A stretch of 64,000 nt of DNA from assembly GCA_014607495.2 (NCBI GenBank), contig CP053159.1:3913501-3977500 (forward strand). The letters run 5' to 3'. This document shows positions 56,101 to 62,945 of the stretch, one piece after another. Source of the stretch: Carposina sasakii (taxonomy: Eukaryota > Arthropoda > Insecta > Lepidoptera > Carposinidae). The first letter of the stretch is position 1, and each line of letters begins with the position of its first letter. Position numbers and translations under genes: made by a program. The notes under the pieces were generated by a model, which ran no database searches, was not told the origin of the DNA, and saw nothing but the letters and a program-made list of their open reading frames with translations.

Positions 56101-57661
56101 GGATGATAATACAACATATTTAGAACGGAACGTTTTTACTTATGGTTCTGGTTTGACTGTTCATTCAACAAAGTTTTAGATATTTTCAACGTCTCCCTTT
56201 TGGTTTTAAATATTGTCAAAATTTAGCACGATACATATAACACGATATCTTGACATAACGTTTTTAGTTATGGTTTAGTTTTGATTAATTCATTCAAAAA
56301 AAGCGCGTTTACTTTGGAAAGTTTGCTGGACATCCAACAACTAAACATAAGTTATCTTCCAAATGTAACCAGACAGAAAAGATCCACCCATTCTGTTATA
56401 AAATATAACATGTATAAATAAACCCTTATATCCCAGAAAATCATAAATAGAAAGAAATCCATCAGTCATTTAGCTTAACAGAAAAAGAGCAATATCACCC
56501 AACTCTCACATATCATATCGCGAACTATAAACAAAGGCGCGGTATTTTCGCTAGTATTACAAAGCTATTGTCTAGTTCTTGAAAGGGGAACAGCTGACGA
56601 CGATATTGGCGAAGTTCAGTCACGAACTAGTTCGACTATGCCCAGTTTAATTTGTTGTTGTATTTTGCTGTTATTAATATTAATCATCGGGTTTAACGAA
56701 GAACATGTTTTGGATAAGCTTGAAACAAATCAATAGAATACATTTTAACTTTTAAAATCTGAAAAAGATTAAATATCAATTACACAAATTGACAATCATT
56801 TATCAAACTTATGTCCAGGTATAACTTTGATAAATAATTTGATAAACTACGAGCATCTCATGAATTCAAAGGTACAAAATGTTGCAATGTTAAAATAAAA
56901 TAAAGCGACAGCACGACATATAAGTTTTGCTGTCTGCACGTACTGCCGACTCGTTGGACTGTTTACATTCAACACTTAGCTTTACAGTCGCTTAACTTTA
57001 TTAATGCTGACATGAAAATAAAATAGAATAGAGAGAGCTTGGTGCTGCAGTATATACTTTTATTGATTACAGACACATACATCAGCCTATTGTTCACTGC
57101 TGGATGTAGGCCTCCCCGACACGCCATAAGGCTACTGCAATAGGTTTTCCGCATACTCAATACACTGAGTAGGTGGATTGTTTGGTCACCGCAGTGTGAT
57201 TTTCGGACTATGTTGTCAAAACGGGAGGCGCTGCTTCATCTTACGGAAACCTTTGATCGCCTCTTACGATAACCATGAGCAAACATAATGTAATGCTATT
57301 CCACTCTTGTACACTATGAACAGGTACACTGTTATTGATTCATAACATAATGCGTAAGCAGCCCTTGATTCAGTTAGTCCTTTGATGGATTGTAGTATAT
57401 GAGTAAGGAGTATATAGGCTCCTAAGCATTTAAAATCAGTTCTGAAATTAATAGAGACGGATAGATAGTATTCAATAGTTAGATAAGTACGAGTATTAGT
57501 TTTTTAAAGTAGAGCTATAGGTGTTTGGGTCTAATTAAATTAACTTACCAAGAATAACATTTCGACGTAAATGAACTTTTTGATAATAACTGGCATTTTT
57601 AAGATGTCCAACAACAGATTGTTTAAACTTTTTTTTGTTGCGAAAAGAGCATCTAAAAGAG
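34993..57661 (-). CDS. Multi-PDZ scaffold protein, C-terminal part (12 exons, 5' end not found)
   Basis: Twelve minus-strand exons (57661-57549, 51277-51090, 45294-45119, 44782-44641, 42723-42571, 40330-40143, 39708-39566, 37907-37779, 36807-36568, 36336-36158, 35859-35704, 35100-34993) have GT/AG borders and matching phases. The last eleven give 600 residues. PDZ1 (about 1-90) has the carboxylate loop RGLGMS, PDZ2 (168-255) has GSLGFTL, and PDZ3 (512-600) has SRLGFSV and ends the protein with TVLRPPSP. The linkers are Pro-rich (90-120) and Ser/Pro/Lys-rich (260-510). PDZ proteins gather receptors and junction or signalling partners at the membrane by binding C-termini. Three C-terminal PDZ domains resemble FRMPD2/PTPN13 or IL16/PDZD2 (big bang) proteins, but I cannot decide, so no symbol is given. 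The N-terminal part is missing. A one-exon error at the right end is possible. Confidence 0.85.
35229..35352 (-). pseudogene. Partial duplicate of the PDZ3 exon, copy b (donor preserved)
   Basis: The donor-side half matches exon 35704-35859 closely. It encodes [20 protein letters not shown] where the real exon has [20 protein letters not shown], and it ends CAG/GTACAC, a usable donor. The upstream half (VNIVTYTPC) is diverged but still open. It lies between the real exon and the last exon. Whether it is ever spliced in is unknown; an acceptor in the right place was not evident. Confidence 0.8.
35378..35444 (-). pseudogene. Degenerate PDZ3-exon copy c
   Basis: On the plus strand GGATGACGTCAGCCAAGCGT, ATTGGCAGCCACATTAT, ATGTAGCTCTGTCCGAATCC and CTCTACTGAACC follow the order of the intact exon (GTCACCACGTCTC, GGCAGCCACACTGTCATTAT, GATATAGCTTTGTCCTGACT, CTGTACGCTGAACC). 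The frame is lost. Confidence 0.6.
35488..35580 (-). pseudogene. Degenerate PDZ3-exon copy d
   Basis: Plus strand TACCTAAAGAATGATATCAC, CACGCCTCAGGGAGCCGTCC, CTAGTAAGCACACTACGGAG matches the donor side of the intact exon (TACCTGAAGAATAACGTCAC). The domain-encoding part is broken by stops and indels. Confidence 0.65.
35627..35675 (-). pseudogene. Degenerate PDZ3-exon copy e (short)
   Basis: CACACGTCTTCGGCAGCCAC then ACCATGAAAGTTGCTCTAG resembles CACGTCTCAGTCGG...GCAGCCACACTGTCATT and the AGCTTTG block of the intact exon. Only about 50 bases are alignable. Confidence 0.4.
35704..35859 (-). CDS. PDZ gene, first exon of PDZ3 (intact copy)
   Basis: Exactly 52 codons, phase 0 at both ends, acceptor TTTCAG and donor GTAAAT. 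Encodes [20 protein letters not shown] with the RLGF carboxylate loop and the [11 protein letters not shown] turn, and joins VND of the last exon to complete PDZ3. A symmetric 0-0 exon can be duplicated without breaking the frame, which fits the decayed copies on its 3' side. Confidence 0.9.
36158..36336 (-). CDS. PDZ gene exon, Lys/Pro-rich linker
   Basis: Acceptor TTTTACAG, donor GTAAGT. Encodes [16 protein letters not shown] and a run of [14 protein letters not shown] repeats. Probably disordered, directly before PDZ3. Entered in phase 1 and left in phase 0. Confidence 0.82.
36568..36807 (-). CDS. PDZ gene exon, acidic/Ser-rich linker
   Basis: 240 bp, acceptor TTTACAG and donor GTAAGT. 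Encodes [20 protein letters not shown] and later [20 protein letters not shown]. No domain recognised. Phase 1 on both sides. Confidence 0.82.
37779..37907 (-). CDS. PDZ gene exon, Ser/Thr/Arg-rich linker
   Basis: 129 bp with donor GTGAGA. Encodes [20 protein letters not shown]. The acceptor is taken as GACACAG because it alone or the next AG fits phase 1; the start could be 9 bases later. Confidence 0.7.
38298..38358. repeat. Hairpin in a PDZ-gene intron
   Basis: TTTAAATATCCGAGTTCATT and AATGAACTCGGGTATTTAAA are near-perfect inverted arms around AAGCTAGG. Possibly the remnant of a small fold-back element. Confidence 0.75.
39062..39329. mobile_element. Complete fold-back element, family A
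   Basis: Inverted arms of about 95 bp start TATACAGGATGTAACAAAAA and end TTTTTGTTACACCCTGTATA. They continue through GGGTATGTTAAGCGAAAAGC and CCACAAAATTTGAGACTCGA. Non-coding interior. Related copies are at 43548, 46945 and 54200, with halves at 14852, 15153, 32423 and 41563. Confidence 0.88.
39326..39410 (+). mobile_element. Second family A left end abutting the complete copy
   Basis: TATACAGGGTGTAAGAAAAG and GGGCATGTTAAGAGAAATGC start in the last four bases of the preceding element, so two ends share one TATA. Confidence 0.75.
39566..39708 (-). CDS. PDZ gene exon, linker with SPRKFRKL
   Basis: Acceptor ATTTCAG, donor GTATGT. Encodes [20 protein letters not shown] and [20 protein letters not shown], with SP sites that could be phosphorylated. 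Entered in phase 2, left in phase 1. Confidence 0.8.
40143..40330 (-). CDS. PDZ gene exon, second half of PDZ2 and linker
   Basis: Acceptor CCTACAG and donor GTATTT. Starts [20 protein letters not shown], the alpha-B part of PDZ2, then EVRLRLYRD (last strand) and a Pro-rich linker ending KPKPPL. Confidence 0.87.
40390..40590 (+). repeat. Interspersed repeat family D (intron)
   Basis: GTGTTCGCCAAATGGGGTAT, CCAGAATTGCAGAATCACGG, CATCGCCTAAGAGAACGCTC and TTAGTCGACTCTTACGACAC follow the family D order. Confidence 0.7.
41563..41645 (+). mobile_element. Family A left-end fragment (intron)
   Basis: CATACAGGGTATAACAAATG and AAGTAGCCCACTATAGAGAG match the left arm; the rest is missing. Confidence 0.6.
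41902..42279. mobile_element. hAT-type MITE (TAGGGTTGCCA ends) with a nested MITE
   Basis: Terminal inverted repeats TAGGGTTGCCAAC and GATGGCAACCCTA are flanked by ATGTAAGT and ATGTACTT, a decayed 8-bp duplication typical of hAT insertions. An inner element at 42003-42138 has ends ACACATTCACTGTCGGC and GCCGGCACTGAATGTGTTAA. TTAA at its right end suggests a piggyBac-like insertion. No coding capacity. Confidence 0.72.
42003..42138. mobile_element. Nested piggyBac-like MITE
   Basis: The right end reads CACTGAATGTGTTAA and the left end GACACATTCACTGTC, so the arms are inverted and the right flank has TTAA. The left TTAA is mutated to CTGA. Confidence 0.5.
42290..42395. repeat. LINE 3'-tail-like repeat
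   Basis: TACTTTATTGCACACAAATT, then GTACAATGGCGTGCTTATCT and CTTCAAGATA. Similar phrases (GGCGAGCTTCTCTCTTTAAG) occur at 47345-47390 and near 30445. It looks like the tail of a non-LTR element common in Lepidoptera; the family is not assigned. Confidence 0.45.
42424..42560 (-). mobile_element. tRNA-derived SINE (copy 2 of 2), next to a splice donor
   Basis: Same SINE as 28965-29095: minus-strand GACCCGGTGGCTTAGTGGTT and GGGTTCGATTCCCACTCGG. The shared flank CAATTACTCGGATGACGAAT ends about 10 bases inside the intron after exon 42723-42571. Confidence 0.75.
42571..42723 (-). CDS. PDZ gene exon, first half of PDZ2
   Basis: 51 codons, phase 0 at both ends. Encodes [20 protein letters not shown] with an SLGF loop and [11 protein letters not shown]. 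Acceptor CTTGCAG, donor GTAAGT. A SINE lies only about 10 bases beyond the donor. Confidence 0.9.
43185..43360 (-). mobile_element. Helitron-like (LEP1-type) degraded copy
   Basis: GTAGCCTATGTCTTTCCCCG, GAGGTAACAAACGAATAAAC and CTTAATTTCGCATTTATTAG follow the element's order. It lies in the intron between exons 44641 and 42723. Confidence 0.5.
43548..43763. mobile_element. Complete fold-back element, family A (intron)
   Basis: The left end TATACATGGTGTAACAAAAA and right end TTTTTGTTACACCCTGTATA carry inverted arms of about 100 bp with almost no spacer, making it the most compact copy. Confidence 0.87.
44366..44560 (+). mobile_element. Fold-back family B fragment (intron)
   Basis: TTTTTGGTCGTCAACGTTTC, GGGAAGTGTCTGGTTCCCAA, TTTTTCTGCATAAATGCACA. 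The left arm is present and the right arm missing. It ends about 80 bases from exon 44782-44641. Confidence 0.75.
44641..44782 (-). CDS. PDZ gene exon, Ser/Arg-rich linker before PDZ2
   Basis: 142 bp, acceptor GTGTGCAG, donor GTAAGT. Only one frame fits the neighbouring phases, giving [20 protein letters not shown] and ending [12 protein letters not shown], which leads directly into PDZ2. Confidence 0.82.
45119..45294 (-). CDS. PDZ gene exon, end of PDZ1 and Pro-rich linker
   Basis: Acceptor TGTTACAG, donor [26 protein letters not shown] completes PDZ1, and a linker of PP/HPP repeats follows. The open frame on the other strand (Gly-rich) is its shadow. Confidence 0.87.
45300..46940. other. 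Intron sequence, no feature recognised
   Basis: Part of the intron between exons 51090 and 45294. Open frames at 45560-46031 (plus) have no domain or codon signature. A weak family D piece (TTAGTCGACTGTTACG) lies near 46650. Confidence 0.4.
46945..47212. mobile_element. Complete fold-back element, family A (intron)
   Basis: TATACAGGGTGTAACAGAAA at the left, TTTTTGTTACATCCTGTATA at the right, with inverted arms through GGGTATGTTAAGCGAAAAGC and CCCACTATAGAGAATCTATT. The plus-strand open frame across its end is not a gene. Confidence 0.87.
48395..48740. promoter_or_regulatory. CpG-rich intronic segment with two perfect CRE palindromes
   Basis: About 350 bases of clearly higher GC/CpG (ACGACGCGGCATCG, GCGACGTCGTATCG) in an AT-rich intron. 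TGACGTCA occurs at 48460-48467 and 48654-48661, the full CREB/ATF site; a third near-match, GCGACGTCG, is at 48576. It could be an enhancer or an internal promoter of the PDZ gene making a form without PDZ1. No TATA or coding start was evident, and activity is inferred from sites and composition only. Confidence 0.35.
49000..51080. other. Intron sequence, no gene recognised
   Basis: Short frames (for example 49243-49528) have no domain. A Helitron-like fragment (GTTTCATGGAAATCCCGTAG) is at 50635-50690, and GGTAGGTAGGTAG at 50967. Confidence 0.4.
51090..51277 (-). CDS. PDZ gene exon, first half of PDZ1
   Basis: Acceptor GTCCACAG, donor GTGAGT. Encodes [20 protein letters not shown] with the carboxylate loop, then [20 protein letters not shown]. 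Entered in phase 1, left in phase 0. Confidence 0.9.
51340..52045 (+). pseudogene. Retroelement-associated zinc-ribbon / nuclease-like C-terminal fragment
   Basis: Three plus-strand frames join into one decayed protein. There is a zinc-ribbon pattern ([11 protein letters not shown] then HHGLSC), then [20 protein letters not shown]. After a 1-base deletion come [48 protein letters not shown] and [20 protein letters not shown]. The RPDG...VWDAT core looks like a PD-(D/E)XK nuclease. Closely similar C-termini occur next to reverse transcriptases in many invertebrate genomes; that link is from memory. No RT is present here. Its GC content is far above the intron around it, and it lies just upstream of exon 51277, antisense to the PDZ gene. 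Confidence 0.6.
52092..52430 (+). mobile_element. Helitron-like (LEP1-type) element (intron)
   Basis: ACTAGTGGACGCCCGCGACT, GTGGACTACAGAAAAAACAA, TTCCCGGGATAAAAAGTAGC, CGGTTCAGCCGTTTCTGAGA and a CACAAACGCACAAACGC stretch match the family. The tail is diverged. Confidence 0.7.
53175..53374 (+). repeat. Direct repeat of about 40 bp, 159 bp apart
   Basis: GAGCAAAATGTCTGCCAAAA then TTCGTTTAGTTCGTGCCCGT at 53175 recurs at 53334 with one change. The spacer holds GGGCCCGGTGGCGGGCGATC. It may be a partial tandem duplication or flank an insertion. No gene assigned. Confidence 0.7.
53650..53915 (+). mobile_element. RTE-tailed SINE/LINE 3' fragment
   Basis: (ATC)n then GCCTATTGCAATCCACTGCT, GGACGTAGGCCTCCCCCAGG, CACGCTGGGCAGGCGGGTTG. 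The best-preserved copy of this type. The open frame across it is repeat sequence. Confidence 0.75.
54200..54354. mobile_element. Fold-back element family A, shortened copy
   Basis: The left arm is truncated (AATAGCCCATTGTAGAAAAC), while the right arm is intact to TTTTTGTTACACCCTGTATA. Confidence 0.75.
54701..54963 (-). repeat. Interspersed repeat family C, inverted
   Basis: CTTCTATGCTGCTCTGGGAG to GGGATAAAGGCGTGATTATA, the reverse of copies 24377 and 30135, with a (GTAT)n stretch at the right. Confidence 0.78.
54970..57060. other. Non-coding stretch
   Basis: A Helitron end fragment (GTGACTTCGTCCGCGTG) lies at 54992-55010. No other feature was recognised. It lies within the large intron if exon 57549-57661 belongs to the PDZ gene. 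Confidence 0.4.
57070..57300 (+). mobile_element. RTE-tailed SINE/LINE 3' fragment
   Basis: CATCAGCCTATTGTTCACTG, GGATGTAGGCCTCCCCGACA, CTATGTTGTCAAAACGGGAG. Diverged copy of the 53650 type. Confidence 0.65.
57549..57661 (-). CDS. Probable upstream exon of the PDZ gene
   Basis: Between the acceptor TTTGTTCACAG and donor TTG/GTAAGT one frame gives [20 protein letters not shown] and [10 protein letters not shown]. It ends in phase 1, with its last G completing the Asp codon at the start of exon 51277-51090. An alternative acceptor (CTTTTAG) puts the start at 57652. A basic segment before PDZ1 is plausible. A plus-strand frame and another minus-strand frame are also open here, so the assignment rests on phase and splice sites. 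Confidence 0.42.
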
Positions 57662-58010
57662 CTGTGAACAAAGTGATAAATGCTGTCCCGAGGTTGGTCC
57701 CATTCCAGCCGCACCGCATTGTTGGTCCCACTTTATACTGCAGTCAAGCTGTTATTCAGGCTTTTTGACAACGAATTGTTTTCACTACGTTGTGCGCTGT
57801 TTTTGTTTATTTAATAATCGTATAACGGTATAAATAAACTCATAAATAATTATTTAAATGTTAGATAAGAAAACATTCTTATTATTATGCTTTTCTGGAT
57901 ATGAACTCTCGTCTTTTACGAGTAGATACCTAGAGTTTGCCTAACTTTATGCATCTTTGGAATTTCATTTCGTTCTAAAACCATTGCATTTTCTTTGTTA
58001 TTTTTTAAAG

Positions 58011-58223
58011 CAGGGGTTACCAAACTTATTTTTGCTACTGCCCACTTTGAGAATAAATTATTTTTTAGCGCCCCCATTTTATCACGTACTTAAAAACTAC
58101 TATAACTGCCCAAGCCTCTACACAACACCCCAATTTTTTTTCTGGGTCTCTTACCGACCCCCCCCCCCCTTTAGGCCTGCAGTGCCCATAAGGGGGCGTT
58201 ATCGCCCACTTTGGGAAAGGCTG
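58011..58223. mobile_element. hAT-type MITE with target-site duplication
   Basis: Left end CAGGGGTTACCAAACTT and right end CACTTTGGGAAAGGCTG, flanked on both sides by TTTAAAG. It has the CAGGGGTT..CCAAACTT form of many hAT termini. The interior includes a run of C and the repeated word GCCCACTTTG. No coding capacity; an open frame of 101 codons here is chance. Confidence 0.8.
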
Positions 58224-58744
58224 TTTAAAGGAACATCATCAGAGATAAAAGAGGTCCAATAATGGTACTTATTTAAGTAGTCGACGCGCGTAGATGCTAA
58301 TTGGTCTGGTCCATTATTTTCTCGTCTTCCCTCAGATTAGCTCCTGGACTACTAAAGCCTGTTCTTAAGGCTTATGTAAATAGGCAATTACAGACTTCTT
58401 GTAACTGATATTTTTCATTTGCCGACTAAGTAAGAGTGGTAGCACATTTAAAATGCAAATTTCTGTCCAAGTTAAGTATTGTTAATTTTTAAATATTGTT
58501 TTTCATGTAAAAATCTGTTGCCAAGAACAATAAATTCTCTCAAGTATTTATCTACGAGCAGACATGATTATGGCATTCGTAAGAACTGTAAACAAATATT
58601 AACAACAGTACAACATAGCTTCATGATTAGTCATGCAAACAAAATTCTTTAGATGAATTAATGCACTGTCTGGTATTTTTAGTTTCTTTTAATTAGAATG
58701 ATGGAACTCGTTTTATTGGCGATGATAGGTCGAAAAAAGATTAC

Positions 58745-58950
58745 ATAGTACATACATATACAGAAAGCTGTGTTCCCAGATTGGTGTAACCAAAACTGCA
58801 GGACCATAAATAAGACCCTACAGCCACCCTTAGTAAAGCAGGACCAGATGTAATTGAATAATCAGTGAAAAGTTCTCATAAAACTCATCGCCTGAGCATC
58901 GCTTCGAGCTCCCTAGCCAACTTTTATGACATGCACGACTCAACTAAACA
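58745..58950 (+). repeat. Interspersed repeat family D
   Basis: GCTGTGTTCCCAGATTGGTG, CCAAAACTGCAGGACCATAA, CTCATCGCCTGAGCATCGCT and ACTTTTATGACATGCACGAC in family order. Confidence 0.7.
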
Positions 58951-59158
58951 AAGCTTAATAAAAACAAATCATTATAATGATATCTCAGATTTATTAGACT
59001 TTGCTTCTATACTTTCAACATTAGAGAAATGATATAATTAGGTTGATATTTAAAAAATGATGATATGTATTGAATTTGAATAAAACTAACGCAAATACGA
59101 GTATATTTTTAATTGAAAAAAATATCTGTGTGATCTCCCTAATGATCATGTAGTTCTG

Positions 59159-59190
59159 GCCTTAGATGAAAATTTTGTTTTCATCTAAGG
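59159..59190. repeat. Perfect short hairpin
   Basis: CCTTAGATGAAAA and TTTTCATCTAAGG around TTTTG. Isolated, with no terminator or gene context. Confidence 0.7.
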
Positions 59191-59774
59191 TTCTGGCTAT
59201 CCCATTTCAAGAACACAACCGTCTATGTCTAACCCAAATAAGACCACAAGTACTAGGCGACCATAAAATGAAATAGCTGTTTCTGTGGGCTTAATAGCGT
59301 GTTCCAGATCACCGGGCACCCCCTGATGACCTCACATGCATACGCTCTCCAAACTTCACAAAAACTTCTAATAGGTTTTCAGAATGCTATCAATACTGCA
59401 TCAGTGATTTACAATGGAGGAATTTCAATTGAATCCACATTTTTTTGTTGCGTTTTGCAAGTTCTTGTTCTGAATGGAAATTGTGTACGATATTTGCAAT
59501 GCTTGGTTATTGCAAAATGTTAAGTTATACCGTTGTTGGCATGATGCTTTAATTTCACAAAGGAAGAGACTCAGATTAGGATGGTAAAATATTAAAAAAA
59601 AGATATTGCAAATTGTTTCTAAGTATCTGAAATAACATTGACCACGTAACTTCCTTAAGTTTGGTCGCATGACTCTAAATTAGAGCGTGCATTTCTGATG
59701 TATATTCTGACACATTTCACTAATATCTATTTGGTTAGTTTTTGCGATAAATATTTAAACTAACATCTAAACAG

Positions 59775-60000
59775 GCTCGCCTGCCTGTGGTGATGCGGGG
59801 CTTCACTAGAATATATTAGCTGCATCTCTTTAGAGTCGACTAAGGAATTTAGGAGCGTTCTCTCAGGCGATGATCTAGTAACTTGTCATTGCTCAATAAC
59901 ATCTGTCCCTGCTATGCTAAACGTGGCTGCGAGATCTTCTTTGCAATCCTGCAGTTCTGGCTACCCAATTTCTGGAAGTACCTATATATGAAATAGTAAG
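59775..60000 (-). repeat. Interspersed repeat family D, inverted
   Basis: TTTAGAGTCGACTAAGGAAT, CTCAGGCGATGATCTAGTAA, CCTGCTATGCTAAACGTGGC, GCAATCCTGCAGTTCTGGCT. Close to the 29745 copy. Confidence 0.72.
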
Positions 60001-60792
60001 ATTACTGAAATTGTGGGATAAATCTTTTATTAACGTCATTGGACGGAAAAATATTAAAACGCACTTCATCATAGTAGAGCTAATAGCATTGAGTGGCTAT
60101 CATAAGAAATAAGGATATAGCCTTGATTAATGAGGGGTTGCTATGATTGAATGGCAGCGGTTAGGATCGTTAATCTTTAAACACAAATGCCTAATAGGAA
60201 TTCAATGCTTCTATTTTCTATGTGCTATCTTTCCTGGAAATGTAAAAATAATTTTCACGTGATTAATATCAATTTCCCTGATGTGTTGAAAATAATAACT
60301 TAATTGAGAGATATTCTTTTAAAGATCAAGAATAATATAAAAACATGGCCTATATTGCCAAAATATCAAAAAAACCAGTAAAGGAAAAAAATGACCTGAA
60401 TGTAGCGGATAAGTGAGAAATGAGAGGGATGCGTCGATCAATCTCGACTGACAGATCGACTGTCGATCCTGTCGAAGAGACAAATTCATCTGTCGATGGT
60501 CGATGCAGCGGTTGGGGTCAAGTAAGTTATGTCTTAGGGGTCTGTCGATGTTGTCTGCGAAACAAATGATGTAGGATCTTGGGGCTTCAGTGTAACAATT
60601 TGACGAGCGATAGAGAAGTTCGTTAAGGGGACCCGGTGGTCTAGAAATTTAAAAAAATCGATATTTTTTTTTCGATATTTCGAAAGTATAGTATCTTAAG
60701 AATATACTGTGAAATTTTCATGCGGAAATTCCCAATATTATAGCTTCTACAATACAATATTATATTTCCTCCAGGAACCATTCATTTAAATC

Positions 60793-62945
60793 ATCATCAT
60801 CATTTACAGCCCTGAGAAGTCCACTGTTGGACATAGGCCTCCCCCAACAACCTCCACTGCGACCGGTCGGAAGCAGCCTGCATCCAACCGACGCCCGCAA
60901 CCTTGGCCAGGTCATCCGTCCACCTCGCGGGTGGCCTTCCCACGCTGCGCTTGCCGATACGTGGTATCCACTCTAGAACTTTCCGACTCCATCGGCCATC
61001 AGTTCTTCGAGCTATGTGCCCTGCCCATTGCCACTTCAGCTTGCTGGACCGTTCAGCTATGTCGGTGATCTTTGTACGTCTGCGGATCTCCTCATTTCTG
61101 ATTCGATTACGCAGAGAGATCCCAAACATAGCTCTCTCCATCGCTCGCTGTGCGATCCTGAGCTTTTTTATGAGGCACATAGTTAGAGACCACGTCTCGG
61201 CACCGTAGGTCATCACCGGCAGCACGCACTGGTTGAATACCTTCGTCTTTAAGGACTGGGGTATCTTGGACACAAATAAGCTTCGTAGTTTCCCGAACGC
61301 TGCCCAGCCGAGTTGGATTCGCCGAGTTACCTCCTTCTCAAAGTTGGACTTACCTAGTTTGACCGTCTGTCCCAGGTAAACATACTCGTCAACAACTTCA
61401 AGCATCGAGCTCCCAACCAGTACAGGAGTGGGCGGCACATGGACGTTCGACATGATCTTCGTCTTGTCCATGTTCATCTTCAGGCCCACCTGTTGGGAGA
61501 CTCGATTGAGGCCATCGAGCATTGTGCTTAGATCCTTCAGCGATTCTGCCATGACCACGATGTCGTCTGCGAACCGAAGGTGAGTGATGTATTCGCCATT
61601 GATATTGATGCCGAGTCCTTTCCATTCGAGAAGCTTAAAGGCGTCTTCCACTGCATTGGTGAAGAGCTTCGGAGAAATAACATCTCCTTGTCTCACTCCC
61701 CTCTGCAAAGAAATCGGCTCAGTGCTCCGCTCCTGTACTCGTACCGACATGGTGGCATTGCTGTATAAACACTTCAGCACTTCGATATATCGATGGTCAA
61801 TATGGCATCGCTGGAGAGACCGCAACACTGCCCATGTCTCGATCGAATCAAAGGCCTTCTCATAGTCCACGAATGCTAGGCATAGTGGCCGATTATACTC
61901 TTCCGTTTTTTGTATAATCTGCCGTAGCGTGTGGATATGATCTATGGTACTAAACCCTTTTCGGAAACCGGCTTGTTCGGGAGGCTGGAAGTCATCAAAC
62001 CTGCGAGCAAGACGATTCGTGATTACCCTTGAAAACAACTTGTAGACATGGCTCAGAAGCGAGATGGGTCTATAGTTCTTCAGCAAGGCTTTATCGCCTT
62101 TTTTAAAGAACAGCACCACCACACTTCTGTTCCATGCCTCCGGCGTCACGCCTTCGAGCAGGACGGAATTGAAGAGCCTTTGGGGGACCTTCAGTACCGG
62201 AGTTCCACCCGCTCTTAGAAGCTCTGATGTAATTTCATCATCGCCCAGCGCTTTGTTGTTTTTGAGTTGTTTAAGGACATTGCGCGCCTTTCCGCCATGA
62301 GGTTGAGGGTATGACCAGTTAGTTTCTGGGGTCTATTTCGACGGTTAGGTCTAAAGAATTTAGACCCCACCGTGTGGACAGTTTCTACCAGCCTGTTATT
62401 TATATCGTCTACTGACATGCAATCCTCTAGGCAAGCAAAGCGGTTTGTCAGCTCGAGTTGAAAGCTCTCGGGGTTTTGAATGTGCACGGATGAGGGTCGG
62501 AGTGTAGACTTCACTAGTCGTGATCTCTCCCGTTTGACATTAATATTCAATGTGCCTCGAACCATTCGGTGATCACTACCGGTTTTCACCCTGTTGATCA
62601 CTGAGACATCATTGAATATCCGTCTATCGGTGGTCAATATAAAGTCTATCTCGTTCCTCGTGTGCTTGTTGGGATGGAGCCAGGTCCATTTCCTATGAGG
62701 CGGCTTCTTGAAGAAGGAGTTCATCATAAAGAGTCCCTCCATCTCTAGAAAATCGGCCAGCCTCTGGCCCCTGGGGTTCCTGTCGCCGGATCCAAATTGT
62801 CCCACTTTCAACTCATTCTCACCCCGCTTGCCCAGTTTCGCATTGAAGTCCCCCATAACAACACAGAAATGAGTTTTAGAGGTACATATGTATGGCTGTA
62901 CTTATGTCCTCATACATAATCTCCACCTCGTCATCCGGATTCATT
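60793..62945 (-). mobile_element. RTE-type LINE, 5'-truncated
   Basis: Spans the endonuclease remainder, the reverse transcriptase and the 3' end, finishing in a (TGA)n-type tail at 60790-60803. On the minus strand the first recognisable residues are DDEVEIMYEDIS near 62938, so most of the endonuclease is missing. Several fragments elsewhere in the window share its 3' end. Confidence 0.88.
60800..62856 (-). pseudogene. RTE endonuclease / reverse transcriptase polyprotein, broken
   Basis: Non-LTR retrotransposon protein that nicks target DNA and copies its RNA. The upstream piece (62856-62215) starts MGDFNAKLGKRGENE (endonuclease) and has GSDHRMVRGTL. After TLNLMAERR the sequence jumps to NVLKQLKNNKALGDDEITSE in another frame; the connecting region, roughly 80-100 residues in relatives, is deleted. 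The reverse transcriptase then reads through 449 codons and more: NYRPISLLSHVYKLFSRVI, LCLAFVDYEKAFDSIE, GVRQGDVISPKLF, catalytic FADD (LRFADDIVVMAE), VYLGQTV, and the C-terminal GRPPARWTDDLAKVAG. A 1-base shift near 62878 breaks the upstream frame. The RT core is intact but the element cannot be complete. Confidence 0.88.

Noticed and set aside
57957..58262. 101-codon plus-strand ORF
   Set aside because: It runs across a hAT-type MITE including a poly-C run; chance open frame.
60800..62149. Host gene encoding a 449-aa protein
   Set aside because: Reverse transcriptase motifs (FADD, GVRQGDVISP) and flanking endonuclease remnants show it is a LINE.
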